DNA of 64,000 nt from Eupeodes corollae (Eukaryota > Arthropoda > Insecta > Diptera > Syrphidae): positions 35,677,043 through 35,741,042 of the forward strand of contig NC_079149.1 in the NCBI RefSeq assembly GCF_945859685.1, written 5' to 3'. Positions 34,740-47,600 of this stretch are shown piece after piece. Made by a program: the position numbers and the translations under genes. How positions within the stretch are numbered: position 1 is the stretch's first letter; each line of letters opens with the position of its first letter. A model generated the notes under the pieces. That model worked only from the letters and a program-made list of their open reading frames with translations, ran no database searches and was not told the DNA's origin.

Positions 34740-35690
34740 AAATTTTAACTATTTAAACAACATCGCATAGAATTTGATAAGTCACTACATGACCTACATG
34801 AAGGTCCACTCGTGAAAAACATTTGATTGGTTTTTGCATAAGACTGTCATATCAAAATTTCATGCCTTCAAATTTGACAAACTTCTTCTTCGTTGGATTG
34901 GACATCGTCTTTCAAACAAGTAGAATTAGATGGTTGCAACTCTCAGAAGCGCAAAATAAGTGATGGTGTGCCTTAAGGTTCTGTTCTGTCTCCAACACTT
35001 TTTCTCTTTTTACTAAAGATCTCTTGTCTGATACTTCTTATCCATTTTCTTGCTTCATTGACGATAATACCCTCAGCTTTTAGTTGTTAGATAAACAACA
35101 CAATCTTGTTCCGTTGTGGATCTTCATCAGCAATGTAGGATAAACTCAATAAGTTCTAAGCCAGACAGAATTATTCATTGGGGAACCAAAAATCGAGTAT
35201 AGTTTAATGCGTTCAATGTTATTTTAAACATAATATACCACTTTTGCACTTTATTTACATGAGTGGCACTTGCATCACAGAGGCTTAAAACCTTGAAGTT
35301 TAAGGTATGTCTATCTCTAATCATCTCTTAAGGAAGTTGGCAAAGAATGGCTAACGTAGAGAATTCAAATTGATTGGTGATGATATTATATCATCGTTGA
35401 AACATTTATGCCGCTTAAATAACGCCGTAAAGTGTTTTGTAGAGAAATACCCACTTAAACCACTTAAGTTCATCGGTATACCCTCTAGCTCAACTTCAGC
35501 CGTATCTGCTATTAAGTACCGAGATTTGTTTTTTAGCCGTACTACACGAATGTGGAATGTGTAACTTCACTCCGTCTTTCCCAGTCAATTCAGTATTCAG
35601 GAATTCAAAACTTATGTAGAACGGTACCCATTGTCAAAAATATACTTGGTGAAATAAAAGTTGTTATTCACAATTCTTAAAATAAAGGCG
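34740..35690 (+). mobile_element. Jockey-superfamily retrotransposon fragment
   Basis: Pieces of the reverse transcriptase can be followed on the plus strand: KFDKLLLRWIGHRLSN (about 34880), LSPTLFLFLL-like residues, then CFIDDNTLS (35051-35078), where the usual FADD is FIDD. A deleted region follows. The C-terminal part at 35370-35564 reads SSTSAVSAIKYRDLFFSRTTRMWN, the closing motif of this family, with SQFSIQEF-like residues after a stop. It is the same family as the minus-strand element at 22.2-24.2 kb. Dead by stops and deletions. Confidence 0.82.
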
Positions 35691-35957
35691 CTTTTGGTAG
35701 AACAGGTAAAAAAAGAGAATATTGCTGCTGTAGCCAGGGGCATAACTAAAACCCACGTTATACGATTCTTCGTCGATCTTTGGAATTAAGGATTCTAGAA
35801 ACAACATCACACCGTATTTAATGCTCTGAAAATACATTAACCTACTCTTTTCCGGAGTCGTTGAGAATTTTTAGATTTTTATCGACATTTAGTGTTTGTG
35901 TCCTGATAAATATTCTCTTGAAATGCTTTACAAAAGTCATTCCTGAAATGACAGCCT

Positions 35958-36175
35958 CAAATCAAATCAAATGGGGTGGCGCAACAGTCCGTTGTGAACC
36001 AGGGCCTAGTGACTTACAACTCTCAACCATTCCTGTGTGCGAGTACTGTTGTCAGGAATGGAAGGGACCTACAATTTTATGCCGAATCCAAACGGCTAGT
36101 TTTGAGAAAGCACTTTTTCATGACAAGAATTACTCTTGAAGGATTTGTCAATTCCTCGCAAGAGGCAGTACCCGC

Positions 36176-36206
<31 letters not shown>

Positions 36207-36293
36207 AATGAAGGTGACACAGGCGGGGATTGAACCCAAGACCCCTTGCATGACAGCCCAACGCACTAACCATCATGCCACGGGTACGACACG
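35958..36293 (-). mobile_element. tRNA-derived SINE with 13-bp target duplication
   Basis: The 13-bp sequence GAAATGACAGCCT flanks the element on both sides (35945-35957 and 36294-36306). On the minus strand the head reads TGGCATGATGGTTAGTGCG (A box) and, further on, GGGTTCAATCCCCG (B box), with CTGTCATGC at the anticodon-loop position. The head therefore most resembles tRNA-Asp (GTC). A 27-base T run (36180-36206; A run on the element strand) separates the head from a body of about 220 bp ending CACCCCATTTGATTTGATTT. It is non-coding and would depend on a retrotransposon for movement. A second copy lies at 49597-49910. Confidence 0.93.
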
Positions 36294-36306
36294 GAAATGA
36301 CAGCCT

Positions 36307-38089
36307 AATTCAAATTTAAATAGAATCAAGTATTTCAAACAGTTTTCAAAATCAATTTTGAATACCAATTCAATTAAAAAAAATTAAAATTGTTCGTTAC
36401 TCATCACACCATCATAGAAAATTCTACAATAAACTTACATGAGAAATGTCTGGGAATTCAACTTGATATGTGAAAAATGCATTTGCTTGTCTACCAACTG
36501 CATTTTTATACAATATTGTTGTCAATGGGATTTTGAAATTCTCTCTAATTGAATGAATTCTTTACATTCAGTCACACCAGAAGAATAATTGTGTAGATAC
36601 ATATTTAACTACAAGTATGACTAAGACCAGTTGTGATAAATTGAAATGACTCTTGAGATTCGTTGGAAGACAACTTCAAAACGAATCTCTTTCGGTTTCG
36701 ATATCTCAAAAAAAAAACTTGAAAAATGCCACAGACCGGATAAGAGTCAAGATGCAAATTACTAAAAAAAACCTAGATGCTCGTACTTAAGCCATAAACG
36801 AACGTACTCAAACTTCTGTTCCAAGCTTCGACCGTTCTTCTATAGACATAGCTTTGTAAGAGGTAAATATTCGTAGTAGTAGTATGCAAATTAATCGAGT
36901 GACTGTATCGTATCATTCAGTGACGACAACGACAACGACGACGAGACTGTACTCTCAAGATTAACTGACTCTCTTAAAGTAACGATCATTATCATCCATG
37001 ATGGCGATCATCGTTATTTGCAATAATTTCTTCGTTTTTATTGCTGTGATATCGAAGAAGTGCATCACTCACCCGAAGCGATCTACACTCCAAAAACCCA
37101 TCAGACCTATACAAAAGTCCCAGACATATAGAAGAGCATAAGAACGACTGCAACAACAAAAAGATACAACTGCATCTGTGCAACTGAACTGTAACCAAAA
37201 CTGCATCAAGTCAGAGATATAAACTTCCACAAATAAAAGAAAACAGAAACAAAAAAAATAAGACAGAAAAAAGATACAGATACTTCTGTGGCTATCTAAT
37301 TTCCGATTTTCCCCAATGAACACGAACGACACTGGGGAGGATAAGTTTTCAGTTCCCATCGCATATACTTTCATGTAGGTATATAGAATCTGAATCTTTA
37401 GGCGATTGAATGCGAGCTCTCCGTTTCAGCTACTTGACGATGATAATGATGATGATCATGATGATGGCGGGATGCACTTAAACGATTTGGCCAAGTGGCG
37501 GTATGGAAGTGCAAGTGCTTGACAACGACGATGACGACGACGACGGAGAGGACAGGAGATGGACTGCCGCCAAGCCAAGCCGCCATCAGTATGATGACTG
37601 TGATGATGTGGTTTAGATATTGCGGTTTTCTATCAGACTATGGGAATTTATTGTCATATCTCAGTGTCAAGCTTTAGGTTTTTTATAATTTTTCTTATCT
37701 TTAAAATGCCGTTCAAATTTTGAAATAGATAAGTTGAATTGATTTTATATCAGGTCAAGTTATTCTTAAAGCTGGGCAAGGATGCTGAGACTCGAAGAAA
37801 TATATTTTTAAGAGATCGTTAGGTCAATGCATATAATTTAACTTATTAAAGGATCGGCAACAGCTTTCTGCAACAAAAGGAGAATATTCCAAGCTTGGTA
37901 TAAACTTACTTTTTTTGAGAAGCTCTAATTAATTAACATCTCAAACCCATTAAATCGATTTGGTTTAAGTATACAAAAAATAATGTTTAATTTTTCTACA
38001 ACTATACTAGGCTTACAAGGAACAAGACAAGAAGTAAAAAGTCAGCTACTTAAAAACTTCAGGACTTTATACATAGTTCAATTTTATTT
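36307..38089. other. Sequence without a recognised gene
   Basis: Includes GAT/ATC and GACGAC-rich simple sequence at 36920-36945 and 37435-37560. No coding motif. Confidence 0.5.
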
Positions 38090-39117
38090 TAAGAGTTTTA
38101 TTTTTTGTACAAAAACTGTCAATTCGACTTTTTTCAAAATTGTTTCTTATAAGATAAACTAGTTTGAAGCCAATATTTAAAATTTTTAAAGAGATATTTT
38201 AATTGAAAATCAATTTTTACCAACTTTTGTTAATTTTTTTTAGGTTTTTAATTTTTGTAATAAAAACTGTCAACTCGATTTTTTTCAAAATTTTACTGAA
38301 TATTGAAAACAATATTTTTGAAAGATAAAGTAAATTCAAGCCAACATCTCAAAGTTTTGAAAAGATATTTGAGTCAAAAATCAATTTTTACCAACTTTTG
38401 TTAATTTTTTTTCGGTTTTTAATTTTTTGTAATAAAAACTGTCAATTTGATTTTTTTCAAAATTTTACTAAATGTTGACAACAATATTTGTTGAAAGATA
38501 AAAGTAAATTAAAGCCAATATCTCAAAGTTTTGAAAAGATATTTGAGTCGAAAATTAATTTTTACCAACTTTTATTAATTTTTGTTTAGGTTTTTATTTA
38601 TTGTAAGAAAACTGTAAATTCGGTTTCGCTCAAAATTTAATCAGATGCTGCACAAAATTGTTTTGCAGATGAAATCATATTTTAGTCGTAAAATTTTGGA
38701 GGTAAAAAAACACTGTTAAATGGATTTTTTTCAAAAAATATACTTCTTTGAAATCACGTTACAATATATTATAAAAAATTTAATTCAAGTAGCTAGCGTT
38801 TTTAGTTCGTAAGATATTTAGGGTTAACCAAAATGTTCACATTTTTTTAAAACTGTTATAGTTAAAATTCCACCCACGCAATTTTTTAGAGAGTCCTTTC
38901 TGCATCTTTCTGCCTTATTATCTGTATAACAAAATTTATTTGAAGTCGATATCTCTTCCGGTTCGTGAGCTATGGACGAAGAAAAAGCATAACGAACGTA
39001 CGGACGTACGAATGTACGGACACAAGACCGCACAGACATCTCTCTAAAAATCTTTTATTTCGACTCTAGGGACCTTGAAAAGTCGGACATATTACAATAA
39101 CATTCAATGGGAAGTAT
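38090..39117 (-). repeat. 175-bp-unit dispersed repeat family, copy D (truncated)
   Basis: Oriented like the copy at 9651-11030. Three to four tandem units are followed by the unique stretch with GGGTTAACCAAAATGTTCAC, CATAACGAACGTACGGACG and CGACTCTAGGGACCTTG. The conserved tail end (GTGGGTCGCATCCC side) is missing, so this copy is truncated on its left. A short deletion removes the block between AAGTCG and the ATTACAATAAC end. It runs directly into a microsatellite. Confidence 0.78.
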
Positions 39118-39215
39118 ATAAATATAAATATAAATATAAATATAAATATAAATATAAATATAAATATAAATATAAATATAAATATAAATATAAATGTGAC
39201 TATAAATATAAATAA
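39118..39215. repeat. AAATAT hexanucleotide microsatellite
   Basis: About thirteen perfect 6-bp units lie at 39118-39195, followed by an interrupted continuation. It abuts the end of the repeat at 38090-39117. Confidence 0.95.
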
Positions 39216-39284
39216 TAATCATTAAATTCTAAACCTGACAGCACTTGCACTTGGTGTTGTGTGATCACATATTTGACATCGCCA

Positions 39285-39760
39285 AAAATGCTGCTTAGTG
39301 TTTAGGTTTTCTACGACGATACACCTTCTCATCTAGCTATAATTTACAAAGCGTTTTTTTCGTACAAGACTTGAGTATAACTCTCATATTTGGGCTATAA
39401 CGTACTTGAGTCTTCTGGTAAGAATTAAAACTAAGACCTCTAAAAATGATTGGAGATCGTTCTCTTAAAAAGACATTTGCTTCTCTTGAACCGCAAGGTC
39501 TCATGCCTGTCATTGTTTTATCGTTACGTTAATAGCCAGTTTCATTCCTTCCCTTAAACAATTCAACCGTATTACCCGTACTGCTAGGAATGCCCACCTA
39601 GAAAAATAGTTCAGACGTACTGTTAAGTACAGAGATTCTTTCTTTAGCCGCACTGCACGAATGTGTAATGCTTTACAAGGATCAAACCAATGTACATCGG
39701 TTTCTCCTTTCAAATCCTTTCCTCCTTTAATAATTGCTCGGACTGTGTTAAATTATTATA
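39285..39760 (+). mobile_element. Jockey-superfamily retrotransposon 3' fragment
   Basis: Frames on the plus strand read CLGFLRRYTF, then MIGDRSLKKTFASLEPQGLMP and VKYRDSFFSRTARMCNAL (about 39621-39675). The last is the closing motif of the family seen at 22.2 and 35.5 kb. Only the C-terminal quarter is present, with stops. Confidence 0.8.
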
Positions 39761-41869
39761 AGGGTATTCAGAACCCCTTAAGTGCGCGCAAAATATATAA
39801 AAAAGAAATCACTTCTTCCCAAGTCCCAAGAAAAAATATGGTCAAGAAGTTATTATACTCACGAAATTAGAAATAAATTTTTGGTTAAAACAAAGAATCC
39901 ATACCTGAAAGATGAAAAAGAAATAAATATTAAAAATGTATTCAAAAATATAGTTTTGAGAATATTATTGAAAATCATTTTATTTTGAGAAAACCATTTT
40001 GCTTATCAAGTCTGTTAGCATCAACTCATTTAAGATATCGATACTTTTTTAAGTCCAATTTGTAGAGTCTTTAACTAAAATTGTAGTGAAGTTGCAAAAT
40101 GAAGGGACATTTTCTAATCTCTTTTAAAACTTCATATTTCCAACTATCAAAAACTTGCTGCTATCAAAAAAAAAATTAAAATATTAAAGTTTCAAAATAA
40201 AAACAATCATTTCTCTGTTTCTAATATTTATCTACTTTAAAGCAATCAATTTAAAAATATCTACCTATTTTATTTGAAAAATGTTCGCCACTTATTTAAA
40301 TACCCAACATTATAAAATATATCTACCTACCTTTATATGTATCTATAATACCTGTCTAAAATATTTATATATATTTTCGCACTTTGATGCTTTAAACCGT
40401 TTGAAATGATTAATAGCTTTCGATATATTCGTACATAGTTTCACAACGCGTGACAAAACTATATTTTCCAAGTTCAAACGGATTCCATTTAATTTATCTT
40501 TATTGTTTATACAAACGATTTTATTTTTTGTCAATTTGTATGTTTTATATTTTTATTTTACTTTTTTTTTGAATTATACATAGGAGATAGATAGATAGAT
40601 ATTTAATTCTTTGTACTATAATCGATGAGAGACGTCATTAAAATAATACAACAAAAAGTATTAAACTGGAAAACTCAATTATTTTTATACAAACTTTTCC
40701 AAAAAAAAAGAAAGAGATTTTGGCATTGAATACGTGCTATGCTATTGAAAATTAAAGATAGATGACGCGAATATAAAATGATATATACAAAATAAAAAAA
40801 TAAAACCCAATTAAAATCCCACACATCGAAAGCAGTTTTAATTTATTTCTTTTTTTTTTGTTTGTTCTCCAAGTGTTTTATGTAGATCGAAAACGAATTT
40901 AATTTTATACATTTTAATTGTGAAAAAGTTATGTTTTTATCAATGCTTTTTTTATGTTTTAATTTAGTGGAAATAAAACCATACATTTATTATTTTTAAA
41001 GGAAAATCTAAATTGTAACAAATCAAAATTATAGAAAAGAAAATGATTACAAATTTGTTTGTATTTTAATTGTTTTATAAATTTAGGGTTTATTTAAACA
41101 CCTTTTTCAGTATTAAAAATATTTTACATTTGTTGTTACTTAATTAATTTAGTTCACAACTTATTTTTGGGTTGTGCTTGATAGATATGAAAGATTTAAT
41201 TTCAACTCTTTAATAATCCGTTTGTTGCTTAAGTTTAAGCACACAGCCATAACATCAAAGGATATCAATTAAAGTAGTTTCTTTATTGAAAGATGTCTCT
41301 TTTTGAAATGTACGAAATAGAAACAATATTTTAAAACAGAGCTTTGAAATCTTAATTTTTATTGTCAATTTATATTTTGTATGTAAGTTCTAAAGTTCTA
41401 ACTACGAATAACTATTTCAAAATGACATTCTGACTAAATGATAACATTTTTCTATCTTATCAACACAAAAGTTGTAATTTTTTTGTATTCACTTTGAATT
41501 GAAATGATAAGCTCTTTAAGGTGTAGATTACTACCAATTTGATAGATATATTTTTAATCTTTTTTTTTTTTTGGAAGGCACGGGTAACCACTTAAGTTTT
41601 ATTGCACAGCTTTAACCGACAAATTAAAACACGCTTGACACTGACATGGGTGCAAAGTTCTAATAAAAACTAAGCTAAAGTCTTTTAGTTAAATTATAGA
41701 ATGAAAACAAAAAAATCAATTCGAAAAATAAAATTTGACAAATTTTCAAAATTTAAACTTTTTATAATTAATATATGAAGAAAAAATGTTGCACATACGC
41801 CACAGTGTCCAACATAGTGTATTCTTTTTGTTTTTATAAATTGTTGGAGTTTTTTTTTACCAAGAAATT
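39761..41869. other. Very AT-rich sequence without a recognised gene
   Basis: Long A/T tracts, a GATA run near 40589, and CTAC/TATC runs near 40322. No coding motif. Confidence 0.55.
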
Positions 41870-42140
41870 GATATAATACATATTATGAGTAGTAATGTTA
41901 TCAAACTTGAAGAGCTTGTTTGTTTGCTTGTGTGTTTGTTTGCTTGAGTGTTTGTTTGTTTGTGTGTTTGTTTGCTTGTATGTTTGTTTGTTTGTTTGAT
42001 CAACTTAATCTCAGAAACTAATCGTCCGATTTGAACGTTTCTTGCATAATTGGATTGCCCTTTTATTGAAAAATGCATGAGGCTATATAATATCACTCTA
42101 GGACTTATAAAAGCAGAGCAAAAATAAATATTGTTGAAAA
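41870..42140 (-). repeat. Dispersed repeat with CAAA-rich tail, copy 3
   Basis: On the minus strand the core TTCAAATCGGACGATTAGTT and CTGAGATTAA is followed by an expanded CAAA/CAAG tail of roughly 90 bp (plus strand 41915-41998). Upstream residues TATAGCCTCATGCA resemble the corresponding part of the copy at 5900. This is the longest tail of the three copies. Confidence 0.68.
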
Positions 42141-42344
42141 ATCGGAAATTGTTTCCTCTTTGAGCTTTCATTGTGCGCGTACAGGAAACGGTTAAATTCT
42201 TGCTAAAATAATGTGTGACAGGATTATTTCCCTTCAATATTTCTAAAAGAAGTCTTTTAAAGTTTGCTTACTCTAACATCTCTTCTACAAACTATATTTG
42301 TTTTACACAAAAAAGAAAAATAAACTGAAATGTTTAACAAGGAT

Positions 42345-44630
42345 ATACATTAGGGTGTCCCGACACATTTTTGTTTGGATTTTCCGAAAAAAAGATTCTC
42401 AAAACTTGCGTAATTAGACTTAGATTACAAAAATATATATAAAAAAATATTAAAATTTGTCTAGGGGGTTCTACCGACCATTTGTTTATGACTAAATTGG
42501 TTGTTGAACCCCTAATTTGTAGACCTGGTCTTATACAAAAACCACACTTTGAAGTCCTTAGTATTCATTCGAGATTCTCAACGGGTTGTGTAAAGTACTT
42601 TGTAACAGTTTTAAAAGCAATTTTTGTGATTTTTTTAAAATAATGAGTTCAAGACGTAGGGGGACTACTTGTGCTATATTGGGATCATATAGACAAAATT
42701 TGACGATAGGCAGCTACCAACTACAAAAGATATCATTTAATTCATTTTGTTTGTAGGGAACGAACTAAAACTTAAATTCAACGGAAAGGATCCTTCCCAT
42801 TCAGAAATATATGCTATTGTTTTTGAAGAAATCGACAATATTTGGGCTAAAGCTTCGATTCCAATTGTAACTAAGGAAAGAGTTACTCAATTACTTAAAT
42901 CCTGTTTCGAAAGGTACAATGTTGTTAAGTGATACCCCAAAAGAAAACAAAATGCTAGTTTCAAAAACAAACTGAAGTGTTTTTTAGAGTCATCTGAGAA
43001 GCTTTTCGAATTTGCTGCTTGTAAATGCACTTCATTTGAAACTTGTTCCAGTTCGTGTTTAAAACCAAAGAAAGATCCCATCCATGAGAGAAGTTTTTTT
43101 GTTGGATCAAAGAAATGAAAGGAAAATGGTTATAAGCGGGGTTGACAAGAAAGAAACAAATATCTTGAAGAAACGACAGCAGAGGAAAATTGAAGAATCA
43201 TAGAGGGAAGCAAAAAAATGGTCTACGCAGGAAACGGATATTTTCTCAGGAACTTCAATGAAGAGTTGGTGCGTGAATCTTCCCCAGAAACACATTTGGT
43301 AACAGAGGCATCCCCAACAAACCCCTCTTTGACAGAGGCACTATCGACTTCAAGAGCTTATCGCAATAGATTGATGTTGCTAACAGTTGCCGAGGTATGT
43401 GATCGATACGGTTTATCGACGCGATCTGCTGCTGCTGTTGTTTCTGCTGTTTTGGCTGATGTCGGCTTGGTTTCTTCCAAAGATTCAACTCTTGTTATAG
43501 ACAAAAATAAGATCCACCGAGCTGTATCGAAATCACGTAAAGAAGCTTTAGAAGATTTGGGAGGTATTGCTATAAAAAGCATTTACTTTGATGGAAGAAA
43601 GGACAAGACCCTGATAAATGAGAAAATAGGGGCGCGTTATCACCGTAAAGAAATTTTTGAAGAACACATCTCAATTTTGGCAGAACCTGGATCAATTTAC
43701 TTAGGATACACAACACCAGGTCGTGGCACCGCAAAAAGGATTTTTACTTCAATCACAACCTTTTTAGAGGGTCAAGGTTTTAATTTAGATGACGGGCTTT
43801 CCATTGGATTTGACGGAACTGCAACTTACACTGGTTGGAAGGGAGGCGTCATTCAATATTTAGATGAGTTCTTGAAAAGACCGCTGCAATGTTGTATTTG
43901 CATTTTGCATGCTTCACGCCAATGAGTTACCTCTTCGTCATTTATTCTTGACATAAGATGGTTGCACTTCGGGTCCTAGAGAATATTCTGGACCTATTGG
44001 GAAATTGCTTGTCAACTACGTCGTCAAAGTATACGCTCCAATTTGGTTCCGAATAATGCGACAGGCGTCTTTTGAGGATGGAGCCAAACATATTTTCCAA
44101 CTAATGATGTACTCTCGATATTTACCCGAAAATTTAAGATGTGTTGTGGATTCTGTTATAGAAAGAAATGCTTATTTTGCACATCCAGAAAACCTGCTTA
44201 TCAGTATGTTGTTTGATGAAAGGAACCACATTCGGAAGCTGGCATTGCGAAGAATGAAAAAAGCTAGAGAAGCTGAAAATATCAACAATCTCAGGATATA
44301 TAAACCACCAAAGATAAACTTCTCTGCTAAAGATAATATACCGAAATTATTTTGAGGAACGATTGTCAGGTAACATCACCCCCGGTTCTTCGACATATTT
44401 CTTTTGAAGACCTTCACATCATGGCGAAAGATAAGAGCTTGGAAATTGTTGACTTTCCCTGTCACACCCATTCTGTGGAAAGATGTGTTAAACTGGTAAC
44501 AGAGCCATCGCAGACTGTAACTGACCCTACTTCTAGAGATGGTTTTATTAAAAACAAGTTGAAATCTGGTGCAGAAATGACAAACTTTGAACACAAAAAT
44601 AAGTTTAAATTCTAAGGTTATGTCATTAAA
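42345..44630 (+). pseudogene. Decayed transposase-like gene of an unassigned family (D..D..CxxH..E)
   Basis: Four frames in a row form one broken protein. The first (42747-42932) is an N-terminal segment ending CFERYNVVK. After a stop the same frame continues with Cys-rich sequence (CKCTSFETCSSSC, about 43018-43056) and a following basic stretch. The third (43218-43925) contains LSTRSAAAVVSAVLADVG, YFDGRKD (Asp at 43590-43592), IGFDGT (Asp at 43812-43814) and C-I-L-H (43899-43910). A small insertion breaks the frame just before NELPLRH. The fourth part reads VNYVVKVYAPIWF, NAYFAHPENLL and, after another frameshift, CHTHSVERCVK (Glu at 44478-44480). The D, D, CxxH and E order recalls hAT-like RNase H-fold transposases. 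I recall similar uncharacterised proteins in insects and cnidarians but cannot name the family. It is dead. Confidence 0.7.
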
Positions 44631-47600
44631 TCAAAATTATTTCTTGTTTATTTTGTTTTTAAGTGATTTGTTTAAATAATATTAATAATAAAATACGTTT
44701 AAAACTTAATTTTTTTTATAGTTTTATTCAAACGGTTAAAGTATGTAAAAACGTGAAATTTAAAAATCTTCAAAGCCCAAGAAAAAATGTGTGCGACTCC
44801 TTCTTAGATCCACAAAAGTCATATTTTATTAAATTTGCATAAACTCAATATACTATAATGTACATAGAGATATAAAGGTCATATGAACTATTCAAAAGCC
44901 TGTACATAAAAAAATCAAGGTCTATCGCTCTAACATTTGTGCTTTAAGAAAAATTCAAAGAGAATCAGATGTTTCCAACTCGAACAATAATACAAATTTT
45001 GTTGATTTCTATAAATTTTTATTGTGAACTTTCAGCCTGCCTTGATTTTCCGATTTGAATTTCGATTCTTTATCACGTCATATAAAGTATGTGAGCTTTA
45101 TATACCCTCATATATTTGTATGTGAAGGATATGGTAGGTAAGGGAAGAAATTTTTAGAAAGAAAAAAAAAAGTTATGGTTTCCTGAAAAATATTTCTTTA
45201 TTTCGATTTTGACACTAACTTGATAAAATTTTGTATGCATACATAACCTACTCCTACTCTCCTTCAATCTTGATCTCTCACTCCCTTGTTCTTTATTCAT
45301 TCTATTCGAAAAGGATATAAAGGTTTTCTTGAATCCTTTTTGATGCCTGATTGTGCCGACATTATAGCAAAACCCTCATATATACGCATTTCCTTAAATT
45401 TCAATCCTTTTTTCAACACTTTTTTTTTTCTTCTTCATTTATTTTGTTGTTATTTTTGAACAAATATATAAGGATACATTTATACATATACAGTATAAAA
45501 TGTAGGATAGGTACAATATTTTCTTGGTTCAAAATTTTGTTTTGTCACCCATTTGAAAGGAAACACCATTATAGAAGTATTACTAAGCGGTAATGCTGCT
45601 TTCTTAGAGCGCCACAGGTTATGAACAGGTTCAAGTGACACAATAAACACTGACAAAAAGAAAGAAGAAATAAGCTCAAAATACAAAATACGAACCTAAA
45701 AAAAAAAAAAAAAAAAAATGGATGAAGAAAGGAAATCCGGAAAAGGGCACCCAACACCGCCACCTCTACCGCCACCGACGACTACAACGACAACAACGAC
45801 GACGATGCAAACCCATAAGATGAATGAAGAAAATGAAATTGTGTCAAGCGAAAAAGGAAAGAAACTTCTTTGAGTGGTTTTTCGTCCTTTTTGTTGATCA
45901 TTTTTTGGTTGCTGCTTTTGCTTACTTTGTGTACCTACACACACAGCCAATCAGTAAAATTGAGGAGACGAGGAAGGGTTTTATTCTTAATTTTTTCCTT
46001 TTTTTATTTCGGGATCAGTTTGTATTTACCAGGACAGCTTTTTCGCAGTTGTTGTTGTTATTATTGTTGTTGTTATGGTAAAGATTTTGTTGGTTGGTTC
46101 AGTTGGAGGATTCGGCTTCTTTTTTAAAAAGAAGAAGGAAAAAAAAAGGACGAGAATTTTGAGTCCTTTGTGTGGTTTCGTCGTCATGCTGGTGTATATT
46201 GCGGTGGAACATTGTTTGCTGCGTTGCTGTTATTCGTATTGTTTTGGTGTGGTGCCATCATCGTTCGTCGCAGTCGTGTCGGTCGTCAGCATCAGACGTC
46301 GTCATCTTGGTACTGTTGTTATTGTTGTTGAGGACGTCACTCTAGCGTGCCAAAAGTCGGGTTTATTTGGATATCAAATTACACTACCGTTTATTAGCCT
46401 TTTATGGAGATTTTTTTTCCTCTTTTCGAGGTCCAGTGTAGAAAAGATTGTTCCTTGATGTCATTCGCTCTGCGGTACTTATGAAATGATTGTTCTCTGC
46501 AAAAGACTTTTGCAAGAAAACAAGGATAACGTGGCGCTTATTTACTCACTCTCCTCTTAAGTGAGAAATATTTTCGGCAAATTAAGGAATAAAGTCGAAA
46601 AAATAAATAGAAACCCCAAACAGAAAAACTTTACATACCTACATTAGATTGTGACCTTAATATAGATTCTAGGCTTTTGAATTGTGACAAGTCAATTTAA
46701 AAAAGAGGACACTAACGTGCTACAGTTTGTGTTGTCTTCATTATTCCTTTTTCTAATTTAATTTAAATAATATACCTACAGACAAAAAAAGAAACCTAAT
46801 TCTAAAGCTTGATGATTGCTGTAAAACCATTTAAAACTGCGTGTCCCGAGAGGCTGAAGATAAAGCAAAACGGGTGGATGCGAAATATTTTGTTTACTCC
46901 TAAAAGGAGCTGAAAAAAAGGTTAAAACTGATTACAACTTTTTGGTGTTTTTTTTTCCGTCCTCCCCATGACAGATACAACGTGACATCAGTTTTTTTTG
47001 TAAAGGTTGTTAAGGTGTACACAAAAGGGAGAAAGATACTGTAGGTAAACAGTTTACTCACCTCCTTGCGTATTTTGAATGAAAATAAACTGCGCCTTTT
47101 CTACTTGTGTATATATAGTAATTGGTGCTAGTTGAAGCAGAAAGGTTATATCTATAGTCATGTGCGGATTATAATAAATATTTTATGGACCATTAAACCT
47201 TGCCTTTTGAATACAGTTATATAGATATATATATAAATATATGTATCTTTTAAAAAAAAGATAGGAAGAACGAGATGAACATAATACCTATAAAGGGTCA
47301 TGAAGAAGGGCCACTAAAGTACATTAAAGTTTATTATTTTGGGTGTAAAGTTGTTATTTTGTTTTAGAGGTTGTAATAGAGTTATGGTATTGCATTAACA
47401 AAAGCTTTTAAAGATTAAAAAACTTTTGTTCTGGTATCTGAAAAAAACGACAGTTGCCATTTGATAAAAGGAAACAGGATCAAAAATTATTATGTCCATA
47501 GTCATAACAAAATGGAAAGGGATACTACTTAACTAATACAGATAACGTTTTGGACACATTTTATTTTTTTTGTAATTGTCATTTTTATAATGTTTTAATT

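Noticed and set aside
35958..36293. Possible functional tRNA gene (A and B boxes visible)
   Set aside because: The head is diverged, continues into a ~220-bp body, has a long A run and is flanked by a 13-bp target duplication. It is a SINE, not a tRNA gene.
42345..45100. Terminal inverted repeats for the unassigned transposase, starting from AGGGTGTCCC at 42353
   Set aside because: I found no reverse-complement partner downstream of 44630, so ends could not be assigned.
46075..46458. 127-residue plus-strand frame with hydrophobic stretches
   Set aside because: Derived from TTG/GTC simple sequence; no signal of coding selection visible.
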